Source: Epichloe hybrida | Taxonomy: Eukaryota; Ascomycota; Sordariomycetes; Hypocreales; Clavicipitaceae | Assembly (NCBI GenBank): GCA_019022495.1 | Contig: JAFEKR010000005.1 | Coordinates: 2,108,001 to 2,172,000, forward strand | Direction: 5' to 3' | Length of the DNA: 64,000 nt | In this document: positions 38,020 through 48,554 of the stretch, in pieces | How the letters are laid out: each line of letters begins with the position of its first letter | Position numbering within the stretch: position 1 is the stretch's first letter | The notes under the pieces: generated by a model | The model's input: the letters and a program-made list of their open reading frames with translations, nothing else | Database searches by the model: none | What the model was told of the DNA's origin: nothing | Program-made: the position numbers and the translations under genes

Positions 38020-38756
38020 GTTCCTAGGTTATATAGCGAAAGTTATAGCTAATACTATATAAAAAAAACATCTATGCTAGTTACTAAGACTTCAGGGTGC
38101 TCTTATATAATTTAACTAGTAATTTGCTTAGCTATTAATATACTAAGCTTACTAAGGTTTTTAACCTATATCTAAAGCTGCTTAAGGCTAAATTCCTTTT
38201 GACTTTAAAGTTATAGTATACTTAAATTAAGAGAAGAAAGAACTAGATTATGATTATATTGGTTTTCCTTAATAGAAATAACCTAGTTATTCTTATGATA
38301 ATTTAATTAAACTTAGGCTTAGAAAGGGCATAAAAGCTTCCTTAAGGAAGTCTTATAGATATTTGTATTTAAAGAATGAGATTTATATATACTACTATGC
38401 TAATATTAAAGGCAATAGTAGTCTCTTTAGCTAGTGTGCCTATTATTACTTTTACCTATAATAATAGTAATAAATCCCTAGGCTACTTAGTATTCCTTAA
38501 GAGCATATAATGCCTCTAAATCTATTAAATAAAGCAGCGGTAGATTAGGGACTAATATAATAGGTAAGGGGCTTTAAAAACAAGGTTTAAAGGCGTGCTT
38601 GTTGTGTTATATTACAATACTAAGCTAGTGTTATATTAAAATTATTAGTGAGGCTAGTCCGCGTGGCTATGCTCTTTTGTAAAAACAAGGAATGTATTTT
38701 CTACGTAAAGTTTGGTAGGAAGATATATAAGTGGGTTCTTATGATGAATTAGGAAA

Positions 38757-38803
38757 AGCGGCGGATGCGCATTTACTTTTGACGGATGCGCGTTTAGTTG
38801 CCC
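38757..38803 (-). repeat. Right terminal inverted repeat of outer transposon
   Basis: Inverted partner of 29070-29116. It keeps C/G at all three mismatches and is GC-rich, in sharp contrast to the AT-rich sequence just inside it. Confidence 0.9.
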
Positions 38804-38812
38804 GTTTGCTGT
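38804..38812. repeat. Right target-site duplication of outer transposon
   Basis: GTTTGCTGT, exact copy of 29061-29069. Confidence 0.9.
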
Positions 38813-39082
38813 TGACTGATGCTTTGGCGGTCAAAGGCGGCAGAAAGCGAACGATGGGGACGATGGACTGTGTGGTGCCCACCGACTGCTTGGAAAGGCT
38901 GCAACAATTTTCTGGACGGAGCTCTCAACTGCGTAGACACCTCTGTACCCATTCACATCACACACGACTTCCCTGACCGAATTAGTCGCTGCTCAAGTTT
39001 CGTGGGACTCGACCAGCACGACAACTTAAAGCAATACTTTTTGGTTTCCTAGTCGATTGGTCTCTCTCATATCACGTCCAGC
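38813..39082 (+). promoter_or_regulatory. Short proximal promoter of cct7 next to the transposon island
   Basis: Only 270 bp separate the transposon target duplication from the cct7 ATG. The sequence is of normal base composition and ends in a pyrimidine-rich leader (TCTCTCTCATATCACGTC). No named factor site was recognised. Confidence 0.55.
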
Positions 39083-41022
39083 ATGTCGTTCGGAGGCCAG
39101 ACTCCGACCATCATTGTCCTCAAGGAAGGTGAGAGCTGCCCCACTGCACCCCCCCCCCCCTTCGTTGCTTCGCAATATCGATGCTTCGCGAGTCGGCTTG
39201 TTCGACATTCCGCTGAGATAATCGCTTCGCCGCTAACCGCAGCAACGCTTTCTCACAGGAACCGACACTTCTCAGGGCAAAGGCCAAATTATCTCCAATA
39301 TTAATGCCTGCCTCGCCGTCCAGGCTACCATCAAATCAACCCTAGGTCCCTATGGTGGGGACCTGTTGATGGTTGACGAGAATGGCAAGCAAACTATTAC
39401 CAACGATGGCGCCACTGCCATGAAGGTTCGATGCTTCCTCGATGCATTCAAGAGGTCTCATCAGACATGGTACACGTTTTACATATTAACATTCTCCATC
39501 GCCAGCTACTTGATATTGTGCATCCCGCCGCCCGAATCCTCGTCGATATTGCTCGATCACAAGATGCAGAAGTCGGTGATGGTACCACGTCCGTTGTCGT
39601 ACTTGCTGGTGAGATCTTGAAAGAGGTCAAGGATCACGTCGAGCAAGGCGTCAGCGCTCAGATTGTTATCAAAGGTCTGAGGAGGGCATCTCATTTGGCC
39701 GTGAACAAGATTAAGGAGATTGCCATTAGCACAAACGAAGATAACCAACGCGATACTTTGAAGAAATTGGCCGCCACTGCCATGACTAGCAAGTTAATCA
39801 AGCGAAATACCGATTTTTTTACAGAGAGTAAGATGGCATGCCTAACCTTGAGCTAGTATGGAATCAAGGCTAACTGAAGATATTAGTGGTCGTCGATGCT
39901 GTTCTGTCCCTTGATCAAGATGACCTGAACGAAAAATTGATTGGCATCAAGAAGATTCCTGGTGGATCGCTTACCGAATCACGGTTCGTTAACGGTGTCG
40001 CTTTCAAGAAGACGTTCTCCTATGCCGGATTCGAGCAACAGCCCAAGTCTTTCAAGAAGCCCAAGATCGTATGCCTCAACGTTGAGCTGGAACTCAAGGC
40101 TGAGAAAGACAATGCCGAAGTCCGCGTCGAACAGGTATCAGAGTACCAGGCCATTGTCGATGCTGAGTGGCAAATTATTTACAAGAAGCTCGAAGCTATA
40201 CACAAGACTGGCGCCAAGGTCGTCCTGAGCAAGTTGCCTATCGGCGACCTTGCCACACAGTATTTCGCCGACCGGGATATTTTCTGCGCCGGGCGTGTTG
40301 CCTCACAAGACATGGATCGTGTAGTTCAGGCTACTGGTGCCACCGTTCAGTCCACGTGTTCAGACATTCTCCATGAACACTTGGGAACTTGTGGCAACTT
40401 CGAGGAACGCCAGATCGGTGGCGAACGATTCAATTTCTTCGAAGAGTGTCCCGAGGCCAAGACCTGCACATTGGTGCTGCGTGGTGGAGCAGAGCAATTT
40501 ATTGCCGAGGTGGAACGATCCTTGCACGATGCCATCATGATCGTCAAGCGAGCTGTGAAAAACCACATGATTGTGGGCGGTGGCGGTGCGGTCGAGATGG
40601 AAATTTCAGCATACTTGCACCGCTTTGCCGACAAGAGCATCACCAATAAGCAACAAGCTGTCATCAAATCCTTTGCAAAGGCTCTGGAAATCATTCCCCG
40701 ACAGCTCTGTGACAACGCTGGTTTTGATGCCACTGACATCCTTAACAAGCTTCGTGTAGAGCACCGAAAAGGTAGTACCTGGGCAGGTGTAGACTTCAAG
40801 AATGAGGGCGTCGCCGATATGATTGAGAACTTCGTCTGGGAGCCCGCCTTGATCAAGGTGAATGCTCTGCAAGCCGCCACCGAGGCAAGTTGCTTGATCT
40901 TGAGTGTGGACGAGACAATTAGGAACGAGGAGAGTGCGAAGCCCCAAGCCCCCGGCCAGCTTCCTCCAGGTGCTGCTCAGCGAGCAGTTCGCGGTCGGGG
41001 CCGTGGCATGCCTCGACGATGA
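39083..41022 (+). CDS. cct7: T-complex protein 1 subunit eta (CCT7)
   Basis: ATP-driven cytosolic chaperonin subunit that folds actin, tubulin and other clients within the eight-subunit TRiC/CCT ring. Four exons: 39083-39128, 39259-39425, 39506-39827, 39887-41022 (556 residues, normal length). The start [16 protein letters not shown] and the C-terminus [20 protein letters not shown] are typical of the eta subunit. The nucleotide motifs are [25 protein letters not shown] (about 94-107) and [12 protein letters not shown]. The last intron (39828-39886) splits a Met codon; the join gives [13 protein letters not shown]. The first intron contains a run of 12 Cs. All splice sites agree with frame. 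The paralogous subunit gene cct6 lies 13 kb downstream on the same strand. Confidence 0.96.
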
Positions 41023-41481
41023 AGGGTGTCTCGACGTAGTAAACAAGCAAATAAAAGAAAAAGAAAAAGTCAAATAGTAAAGTGAGAAAAAGTGTCAGGG
41101 AATGCTAGACCAATATCATTCATGTAGGTGACGGACGAATTCTCAAATGAAAGCAACGGATAAAAAGTACACAAAGACACTGGGGGTGTTGAACTGATGG
41201 TCTGTACGATATTTTGATGACGTTCACGCTCAATTTCTTTTCGAAACACCACATGTCTCATTTCAATGCGGCCCCTCAGGCACTGCTATTGATGCAGATG
41301 ATTCTGCACAGCCAATCTCAGGCTTGAACATGGCGCCAACGTGCATACAATTGATGTTTCAGTTGACATGTTTCTTTTGAAATGGGACATGAGGCTATCA
41401 AACTTGGCTATTTTGTATGTATATATGCTTTGAAATGCAAGAATGTGCAAATGACATGAACGCTGCTATGATACTTACGAT
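41023..41481. other. Convergent intergenic spacer
   Basis: 459 bp between the 3' ends of cct7 and the Spt10-like gene. It holds only untranslated sequence and short spurious frames. Confidence 0.6.
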
Positions 41482-43320
41482 CTACCCGGTTCCTTCAAAA
41501 CCAACATCATATAAACCCTTTTCTAGATGCCCGGTTCTCCTTCCGCTGTCCAGACCACCCATTTCGTCTTCATTATCACCACCATCATGCTCGATTAGCA
41601 TTTCCAAATCCCTATCCACAGCCGCAGCAGCAGCAGCAGCAGCAGCAGCAGCCGCCTCCTCATCAGGGTCTTGGGAGGTCTGGTCCTCGGTGGCATTTAG
41701 TAATGCTTGGAACTCAGCGTGGGGATGGTAGTGATCAAAGGGCATGTCGTCTTGTTGCGAGGAGGGATGATGGTGGTTGTGGTGGTGATGGCTGATGATT
41801 TGGGGGTCAATGGGCTGGTAGACGGATTCATGAGCAGCAGAAGATTGGTCTTGGAGCATAGGATTGTGATGGTGATCTCGGGGGTGGGGGTGGTGAAGGA
41901 TGTGATTGGGGGCTTGGGCATCGTGGCTCTTGAGAGCTGTTTGGGAGGGTGTCACGACGGATATTTCGGTTAGGTTGGCGTATGCACTCGGAGCAGACGC
42001 GTTTTCTGGAGGAGACAGTGGGCTCATGATGCCTGCATGGCCTTCTTGGAGGGCGAGGACACGGTGTGTGGACGTGGCGTCGTGCTTGGGAGATTGTCGC
42101 TGTTGCCGAACGAAGGACGGAGCTTGTCGTTGGTGGTCTGTATTGTTGAGCCCCATTGGTACGGACGAGCTGGTCGGTATGGCAGAGGAGGAGGAGGAGG
42201 AGGATGCTGCTGTTGTTGTTGTTGTTGGTGGTGTCGCTGTTGGTGTCGTTGCTGCCGTCTTGCGGCAGCCCCCGGGGTTGGGAGTCTTTCCCAGTTCCTT
42301 GCACTCGACGCAGGCGCGAATCACGTCGCTGACGGTTTCCTTGATTCGGCTCCAGTGGTACCTTTCTGCAATCGAAGCCGTGGTCTTGTTGATGCCCCCG
42401 TGGTGAATGGCATGCACGTTGCGGGCGATTTCGTACTGCCGGGCTGGGTCGGATATGACCTCCTTGTCCTTGAGCATGAGCTTGTCCCCCTCGAGGAGCT
42501 TATAGTGAGTCGCGGCACTGCGCAGCCGGCTCTTTTCCGCACGATCTGCGCCGTTGGGGTATTTGCCATATTTGAGGTAGAAGCGGATCTTGTCGAAGCG
42601 TTCTTCGCTAACGAGCTCTTCGCTGTCCCCGGGCGCCAGGTCTCGTCCGTATATGATGGCATCGACGAGTCGATCGGGGTGGCTCCGCAGGTTGCCGCAT
42701 TCCTTTATGCGACCGATACGCTTGAAGCCCAGGGCGTCCCAGATGCGGCATGAAGCCAAGTTTGTCTCGTACACGAGGTTGAAGACGCTGTACGTGTATC
42801 CTAGCCGAGGCGCCCAATCTATATACGCTTCGCCCATGAGCCGGCCTACTCCGCGATTACGTGAAGCATCTGTCGTGATGAAGCTGCCATTACAGATGTG
42901 GCTACTCCGCCCGGGATAGTTTGGCTTTATGAAGAAACTGCCCAGGCATTCCTTGGCCCAGTCCTTGTCCTCGTTTATATCGTCGGCACTGTCAATGTTG
43001 CCCAACAGCATGACGGCGCCGAACGTCTGGAACCAGTAATCAGCAAAGCCGTCCACGGTGAAGGCGTCCATCATGGGGTAAGTGTCTCCGCCTTCGATTT
43101 CCCGATTCAGCTGGTCACACAAGTACGCCAGCAGCAACCCAGGCAACTGGTGCCTAGACACAAAGGGGACGATGGTGGCCACCGTTTGACGATCTCGCAA
43201 CGTCACTTGACGGGGCACAATGTCGGCAGGCAATCCCGGGCTATTCGGGTCCGGGAATGGAGGCTGACCAGAGACCCGATGGATGGTGGGGCCAGTCGGA
43301 TCGTCCATAACGGTCGGCAT
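41482..43320 (-). CDS. spt10: Spt10-like GNAT acetyltransferase with integrase-type HHCC zinc finger
   Basis: Predicted chromatin regulator; yeast Spt10 activates core histone genes by binding their upstream sites through an integrase-like zinc finger. Intronless, 612 residues. The GNAT domain spans about residues 35-230, with acetyl-CoA motif RNRGVGRLMGEAY (about 154-166) and NLVYETNLASCRIWDALGFK. The HHCC finger follows: His303 and His307 (HAIHH), Cys337 and Cys340 (CVEC), with the spacing of retroviral-type integrase N-terminal domains. From about 345 on the protein is low-complexity: Thr/Ser, His and Gln runs, and a 13-residue Ala run from nine CAG units. The acidic tail is EHDGGDNEDEMGG. 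The Spt10 assignment rests on the GNAT plus HHCC combination. Confidence 0.85.
   Translation of the reverse strand: MPTVMDDPTGPTIHRVSGQPPFPDPNSPGLPADIVPRQVTLRDRQTVATIVPFVSRHQLPGLLLAYLCDQLNREIEGGDTYPMMDAFTVDGFADYWFQTFGAVMLLGNIDSADDINEDKDWAKECLGSFFIKPNYPGRSSHICNGSFITTDASRNRGVGRLMGEAYIDWAPRLGYTYSVFNLVYETNLASCRIWDALGFKRIGRIKECGNLRSHPDRLVDAIIYGRDLAPGDSEELVSEERFDKIRFYLKYGKYPNGADRAEKSRLRSAATHYKLLEGDKLMLKDKEVISDPARQYEIARNVHAIHHGGINKTTASIAERYHWSRIKETVSDVIRACVECKELGKTPNPGGCRKTAATTPTATPPTTTTTAASSSSSSSAIPTSSSVPMGLNNTDHQRQAPSFVRQQRQSPKHDATSTHRVLALQEGHAGIMSPLSPPENASAPSAYANLTEISVVTPSQTALKSHDAQAPNHILHHPHPRDHHHNPMLQDQSSAAHESVYQPIDPQIISHHHHNHHHPSSQQDDMPFDHYHPHAEFQALLNATEDQTSQDPDEEAAAAAAAAAAAAVDRDLEMLIEHDGGDNEDEMGGLDSGRRTGHLEKGLYDVGFEGTG
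41625..41651. repeat. (CAG)9 microsatellite inside the Spt10-like gene
   Basis: Nine perfect CAG units on the plus strand, read on the coding strand as GCT and thus encoding alanine. It is likely to vary in length between strains. Confidence 0.9.
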
Positions 43321-44483
43321 TTTGGTGGGATCCCCGGCCGGGTGCGAGCTAATAATAATGCAGGATCGCCACGGAGCTCTGTATACACAGTCTGGTGTTT
43401 AGATTATCTTCTCTTCTTATTGCAATTCGCTTTCAGGCCTCTTGTTCATCGAGCCAGACTTTTGTCACATAATCAGAGACGGCGTTCTATGTATAAGAGA
43501 AAAAAAAGAAGAAAAAAAGAAGAAAAGAAGAACAGAAGAAAAGGAAGAAAAAGAAAAGCCCGGCTCGTCACTGACGTGAAACTACTCGGTAGTAACCACA
43601 GATATATGCGAGCTCTTTGCAAGCTTTGGCGCCGCTTGGGACAGCTGGATATGGAGTTGGAGTCGGCCAGGCCTGGTAACTGCGTAATGCAGCACGGCAG
43701 ACGGCACGGCAGACGGCAGAGGACCGCTGAAGATGCTTCCACGCCAACAGCACGCCACTCCGCAATCACCCAAGCGCTCTTTGTCCGTACGTATGTACAC
43801 TGTGGAACATCGGGTCCGGGTGTGCTGAGATGTTCGTCGTGAGGTCGACTGCCTGGGGAGGGGAACTGCGCAGGGCGAAATTTTCCAGCCCGCCTTGCAT
43901 CATCAGCTGTTGTGTCTGCTGTGAGTGAGTCAGGCGGTGCCAGGGTTAATCCGGCCGCGACTTTTGACCAACTGGCAACCACCAATACTAACCAACGTCC
44001 TCGGAATCCTTATTATGTACATACAATGCCGAGAATAATTTCCCTTTGGCTTTGGGCCCCTTTAGGCTTGCTTGGAGCCTTCCCAGTCGCGACAAACCCC
44101 CAAAAACCAAAGAGTATTCAACGTGAAAAGTTTATGACTGCCTTTGAGAATGCCGCATTACGACTACATCAGCAATCATCATGATTCACACACTAGACTT
44201 GGCTGCGCCGAGCCATGAAAAGAATCATGAGTGACACAGAGATTTCCCATATGAATTTAGAGTAATGCCAACAATGAAGACGCTGCGCTATGTGTGCGGG
44301 CTCCACCGCCACTCCGCCTCTAACCATCTATGATACATACAATCAACTCCCAATATCTTTACATTTACTTGTTCTCTACTCAACATCCCCAGTCACGCTC
44401 AGTTCAATATGCGTTGTCTGCTGAGATACTTGCTGAGTTGCGACTCAATGTCTGCAAGGAGCTCGCTCGCCCACACTTGCTTG
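43321..44483. other. Intergenic region upstream of the Spt10-like gene
   Basis: 1.2 kb holding the Spt10 promoter. It contains an A/G-rich tract at 43498-43556 (pyrimidine-rich on the sense strand) close to the Spt10 start, and the small candidate frame at 44026-44184. Nothing else was recognised. Confidence 0.55.
44026..44184 (+). CDS. Candidate 52-residue secreted or membrane micropeptide
   Basis: Short frame starting MPRIISLWLWAPLGLLG, a hydrophobic N-terminal segment of about 18 residues that could be a signal anchor, followed by a basic amphipathic tail (KSIQREKFMTAFENAALRLH). The look is that of small mitochondrial inner-membrane proteins. No family is recognised. The frame remains open upstream to 43912, so the start is uncertain. 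Composition is protein-like but a chance frame of this size is possible. Confidence 0.4.
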   Translation: MPRIISLWLWAPLGLLGAFPVATNPQKPKSIQREKFMTAFENAALRLHQQSS

Positions 44484-45957
44484 CTACTTGGCGAGGTCAG
44501 AATGCACATCTGCTGGCTTGACAACGGTATTATCACTGGCGTCATCCAGAGCCGTCTCGCCCATCATCTTGACCATGTCGTGTTCGCTAACTTTCAAGTC
44601 GACTCCGCCATTTCGTAACCTCAATAGCTTCTGCTCCTCTTCCGTAAAGCCTTGTACGTTGGACTGCATTCTGCCCATAACTTGCTTGCGTTTTGAAACG
44701 GCAGCCTGAACTTCCTTCTTCATATGTCTCGTCAGCTCCGGAGACGTGTTCCAGGGAACGCTTCCGCGGGACGCATCATGTAGGCGTCGCTGCTTGCCCT
44801 TTTGTCCAGCCTTGCCCAGAACACCAGCAACGACTGCCATGGCTCGCAAACTGAATGGCGAAGGGATTAGCGATATATTCTAAAGATGGGCTACTTCCTT
44901 CGAAATAAGAAAATTTAATAGACAAACCTGTCATCATTTGCAGGAATAGTGTACGTGACCCAAGAAGGATCGGCGTTGGTGTCGATAACGCCAATGGTAG
45001 GAATGTTCTTGAGTCCACACTCGTAGAGCAAAGTATAGTTCTCCAGAGGATTCAAGCAGACTACTAGGTCGGGTAGCAGAGGTCTCGCCATGCCCTTATA
45101 CAAGTCGAAGCCATCCAGCTCGACATCGCGGTGGTCCACGACCTTGGTCGGCTGCGTCTTTAGAATGACATCTCGGTTCGTGATTGCTCCAGGCGTCCAT
45201 TTGGTGAATAGGTGGCAGGCACCAGCCAGCTCAGCGGCCTTGGTTACGATCTCCATCTGCCCTTTTCGAGTGCCAACGAAGAGGATGACACCACCTCTAT
45301 AAGCAACCTCCTCCACGACACGGGCCGCCCGTCGCAGATGTGCCGCAATTGTCTCAAGAGAGATGATGTGGATGCCCTGCCGAACACCATATATATATCG
45401 AGAGTTCGCTGGATTCCAAAACGACGTGTTGTGTCCCATGTGTGCTTGCGATGCCATCAACAGCTCCAACGATACATCTTCTGGTCCTGGGGGTTTGCTG
45501 ATCAATTTGGTCGGGGCGTAACGCCTTTCTACCTGCGAGCCAAGACTTCGCGTATTCTGTTGAATTCGCTTGAACTCTGCAAATTGTTCTGCGGGTGTTA
45601 AAGCAGCTCCGGCGTTTCCTATATTGTGCGACCTGGTCCAAGCAGCTCCCTGGTGCTCCTGGGCGGAATCGGACCCGAGGCTCATGATGAATTCCTGCAC
45701 GAGCTTCTGCTTTCTCTTCTTGGAGGACGCGGCGGAAATGATCTTGGGTTGGGCGGGCGAGGCTTGCGACGTAGGCCACGACTGCGCAGCCACATGCTCT
45801 CTCTGGTCCGTCTTGACTTCAGTCGACATCAACCGGAGCGCCGACATGGGAGCCGCCAGTGGGCGGCGGCCTTTATTTGTTCTGTCAGTTATGCGTTAGA
45901 TCGCAATGGTCAATTGATCGACTCACCATGCCGCACCGCATAATTTCTCAGTATCAT
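44484..45957 (-). CDS. mrp4: Mitochondrial small ribosomal subunit protein uS2m (MRP4)
   Basis: Mitochondrial counterpart of bacterial ribosomal protein S2. Three exons: 45957-45927, 45870-44928, 44850-44484 (446 residues). The first exon encodes only MILRNYAVRH plus one base, a likely mitochondrial import signal, and joins in frame through an AAAG acceptor to GRRPLAAPMSALRLMS. The S2 core has LLMASQAHMGHNTSFWNP, YGVRQGIHIISLETI, GGVILFVGTRKGQ, WTPGAITNRD, PDLVVCLNP and IPTIGVIDTNADPSWVTYTI. The exon 2-3 join gives NDDSLRAMAVVAGVLGKAG. The C-terminal extension of about 100 residues, lysine-rich, is typical of fungal uS2m. An internal ATG (MSALRL) was rejected as start because the upstream exon reads in frame. 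Confidence 0.92.
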
Positions 45958-46368
45958 GTCGCTGTCGTGTGGCGGCTCAGAATCCTTTGGCTTTTCCAGT
46001 AATGCTTTAGCAAAATTGAAGAGGCACAGGGGCCGTTGGTAAAGCGCACCTCGGCTGGCTATTTTTCCGATCCGGCTGTACAGCCTCGAGCCTACACAAT
46101 CAATTATACATAGTCCGCCGTTCCACTTCAAGAGCCTTATAAAGTCTTACTATGTGTTACTTATTACTGTGCATGATTTATTTCCGCAAATTTTATGAAG
46201 CGAAGAGCAATATTCTACTTGGCCATCGTGCACGATGATATTCAATAATTAAAGAGTTTCTCTCTTAGTCACAACAGAACTTGCTATATATAGTATATGG
46301 ATATTTACAGTCGCGCGTGCTCGACCTCTTGACTTCATTAGTAATACAAGAATCTGATGGAACTCCAT
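45958..46368. other. Intergenic spacer
   Basis: 411 bp between the start of mrp4 and the 3' end of the CBS/PB1 gene, both on the minus strand. It is AT-rich and holds the mrp4 promoter; no other element was recognised. Confidence 0.55.
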
Positions 46369-48554
46369 TTATCTGCTAGTAGCCCTTGCTATCGTGAAGA
46401 CACCCACTATGACCACAGCAAGGGTAACGATAGCACCAGGTAGCAGTAAATCGTTGGGAACGCCAGCAATAAGCTGCTCTTGCACAGGAGCAGTCCTTGT
46501 TTTACGTGATCGCCGAGCCAGTGCATCGTCTTCGTCTTCATCATCATCTTCGTGGTCGTCATCGTAGGCTCTGCGGCGTTCGCGCAGGCCAGACACAGTA
46601 GAGGTTATGGGAGTAGGAATTCGGGGTGTCTCAACAGCAGGAGGTGCGGCAACTGGAGGCTTCTCGGGGTCGTGAACGAACAGATCAACTTTCTCACGTC
46701 GGCCTTGACGAGCGAGAACAATTGCCTCGAGTAGGTCATTATTGGTGGTGATGGACACAGTATCGCCCTCGTCGTCCATATAGCTCAAAGCAAATCCAGC
46801 ACCACTCATCTTGCCGTCATTGACAATGGGGGCGCCTCCAATTGAGTCGACTTCATTACCAAGCTTGCCAGCAGCTGCTGTGACAAGAGCCTCCATTCCC
46901 TCGGACGCCACGACTTGCAAGCGATGGACTCGGCCCGATGGCGCCTTGAACTTGAACGCAAATGGAACATCAGCAGGATTCTGCTCAGGAATCTCCGGCG
47001 CGATAGAATGTGCTGGCGATTCAGCCCCAACATGAGAGGCAGAATCTCCAGGAGCAACACTGTCCCCGAGCCGATCCCTAGTCACATCAGGGGACATCAT
47101 GCGTGAACCAAGATTGGTATGGTGATGAATGTGGCTTCCCTCACCCGACATCATGGATTCCGTCTCATTATCAATTGAGAGCCAGAACTTGTTCCAAGCC
47201 GGACCTTCACCATCACCACTCGACATTGTATTGATTTGCTCGAGAGTGGCGTATGTGAGTTTTAGTACATCAACCATGCCAACAATTTCTCCTTCGCCGT
47301 TCATCACAGGAAGGTTCAGATAGTGTCCATCTTTAGAGGCATTAGTGTCTTGATCATGTGATACAAATTGGATGTCTACTCACCATGCATCTTACGAAGA
47401 GCGGCTTGAATGGTCATGTCCATGGGTGCGAAGTCAGGGTGGGGAGTCATAACACGAACGACGCTGCAGTTGGCAGGATCAAGGCCAGGGGCAATGACAC
47501 GCAAGACCACGTCCTTGCTAGTGAAGATGCCAGTAATAGCACCAGCGTCCTGGACCAGGACAGCAGTGGTGTGGTTCTCTTTCATCATCGCTGCAGCCTC
47601 CTTTACTGAAGTTCTGACGCTGACTGTGGTGGGCGGAACGCCGTTCAAGACCGACTCCAGAGTTGGGCCAGACATTTTCGATCGTAAGGCTTCGACATAT
47701 TGAATGATTTGCTGGGGCTGAGTAGAGCCGAGTTCAGAGTGAACGCCTTCCAAAGCATCGTAGAGCTTCCTAGAGGAGGAATATGCTCGCTCAAGCTTCT
47801 CCATGGCATCATAGAAGCACTTTGTGATATCTAAAACTCCAGAGATGTCTTGGTTCTCGTCCATGACTGGCAAGTGGCGAAATCCCTTGCGCACCATCAG
47901 ATCCAAGGCATCCGTTGCGCTGGTATCTGTACGAGCGCAGAGCGGATTCTTCGTCATGATCTCGGCGATGGTGACATTGGCAGCTTTCTGTCCAGCTCCC
48001 ACTACGCGGAAAGCAAGATCCTTGGCCGTAAAAATGCCGGCAATCCGCTCGTCGTCATCGGTAACTAAGACACAATCTTCTCGTTTCGCAGCCATGAGCT
48101 GGGCTGCTTCGGATACGGAGGTATTGGGCTTGATTTGTAGCGCAGGACTAGGCTTCAGGGCTAACACAGTGCCGGGAGGAGCTTTACGAGAGTGTCTGGC
48201 TCGGTTCGTGAGATGCTTCTTCTTGGAGAGATCGTTCTCCATTTTCCGACGGATAGCCTAGAGCCAGTCGTGTCAGCAGTAAAGACATAGAAGCGTTGAC
48301 GCTTAATTGCCGTCACTGGGGAGCAAATTGTTTGATACAGCTTTGCTCATCTTGGCCTCTTTCAAGCATGCACGTACCTCATCACGTTTGGATTGCTTCT
48401 GTCTACTAGCACTGACAGACGAGCTTGACTCACTGGGCTGAGTGTCTAAAACAGGGCGGGGAATATTCGAGTTGGCTGGACTGTTGGTGACGAAGGGGAT
48501 ATTTCCCCTACCCTGATTACGATTGGGCGTCCCCCTCATGGTGTTGCCCGACAT
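46369..48554 (-). CDS. CBS-repeat and PB1-domain protein with C-terminal membrane anchor
   Basis: Signalling or metabolite-sensing protein of unknown precise role. Exons on the minus strand: 48554-48378, 48257-47384 and 47330-46369 (670 residues). A disordered Ser-rich N-terminus is followed by four CBS repeats, seen as VSEAAQLMAAKREDCVLVTD, ATDALDLMVRKGFRHLPVMD, VKEAAAMMKENHTTAVLVQD and TIQAALRKMHDGHYLNLPVM; pairs of CBS repeats usually bind adenosine nucleotides. A PB1 domain follows (FKFKAPSGRVHRLQVVASEG ... ISYMDDEGD-like acidic motif seen as LSYMDDEGDTVSITTNNDL). An acidic run DDDHEDDDEDEDD precedes a terminal hydrophobic helix, LLLPGAIVTLAVVIVGVFTI, ending ARATSR, which suggests tail anchoring. 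The family is related to fission yeast Mug70-type proteins. Confidence 0.88.

Larger units (their letters stand above)
29070..38803. mobile_element. Outer DNA transposon, Mutator-like (MULE), RIP-degraded and split by a copia element
   Basis: Both ends carry a 47-bp terminal inverted repeat beginning GGGCAACTAAACGCGCATCC, with three mismatches, all C/T transitions. Exact 9-bp duplications GTTTGCTGT flank it. Removing the nested copia and one TTAAT leaves about 2.95 kb, close to known fungal MULEs. The interior (29117-31234 and 38020-38756) is extremely AT-rich and full of stops; I could not recognise transposase residues, so the superfamily call rests on duplication length and end structure. 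hAT elements make 8-bp duplications and fit less well. The element is dead. Its right end lies 279 bp upstream of the cct7 ATG. Confidence 0.85.

Noticed and set aside
40347..40880. 177-codon antisense frame in cct7
   Set aside because: Shadow of a strongly coding region on the other strand.
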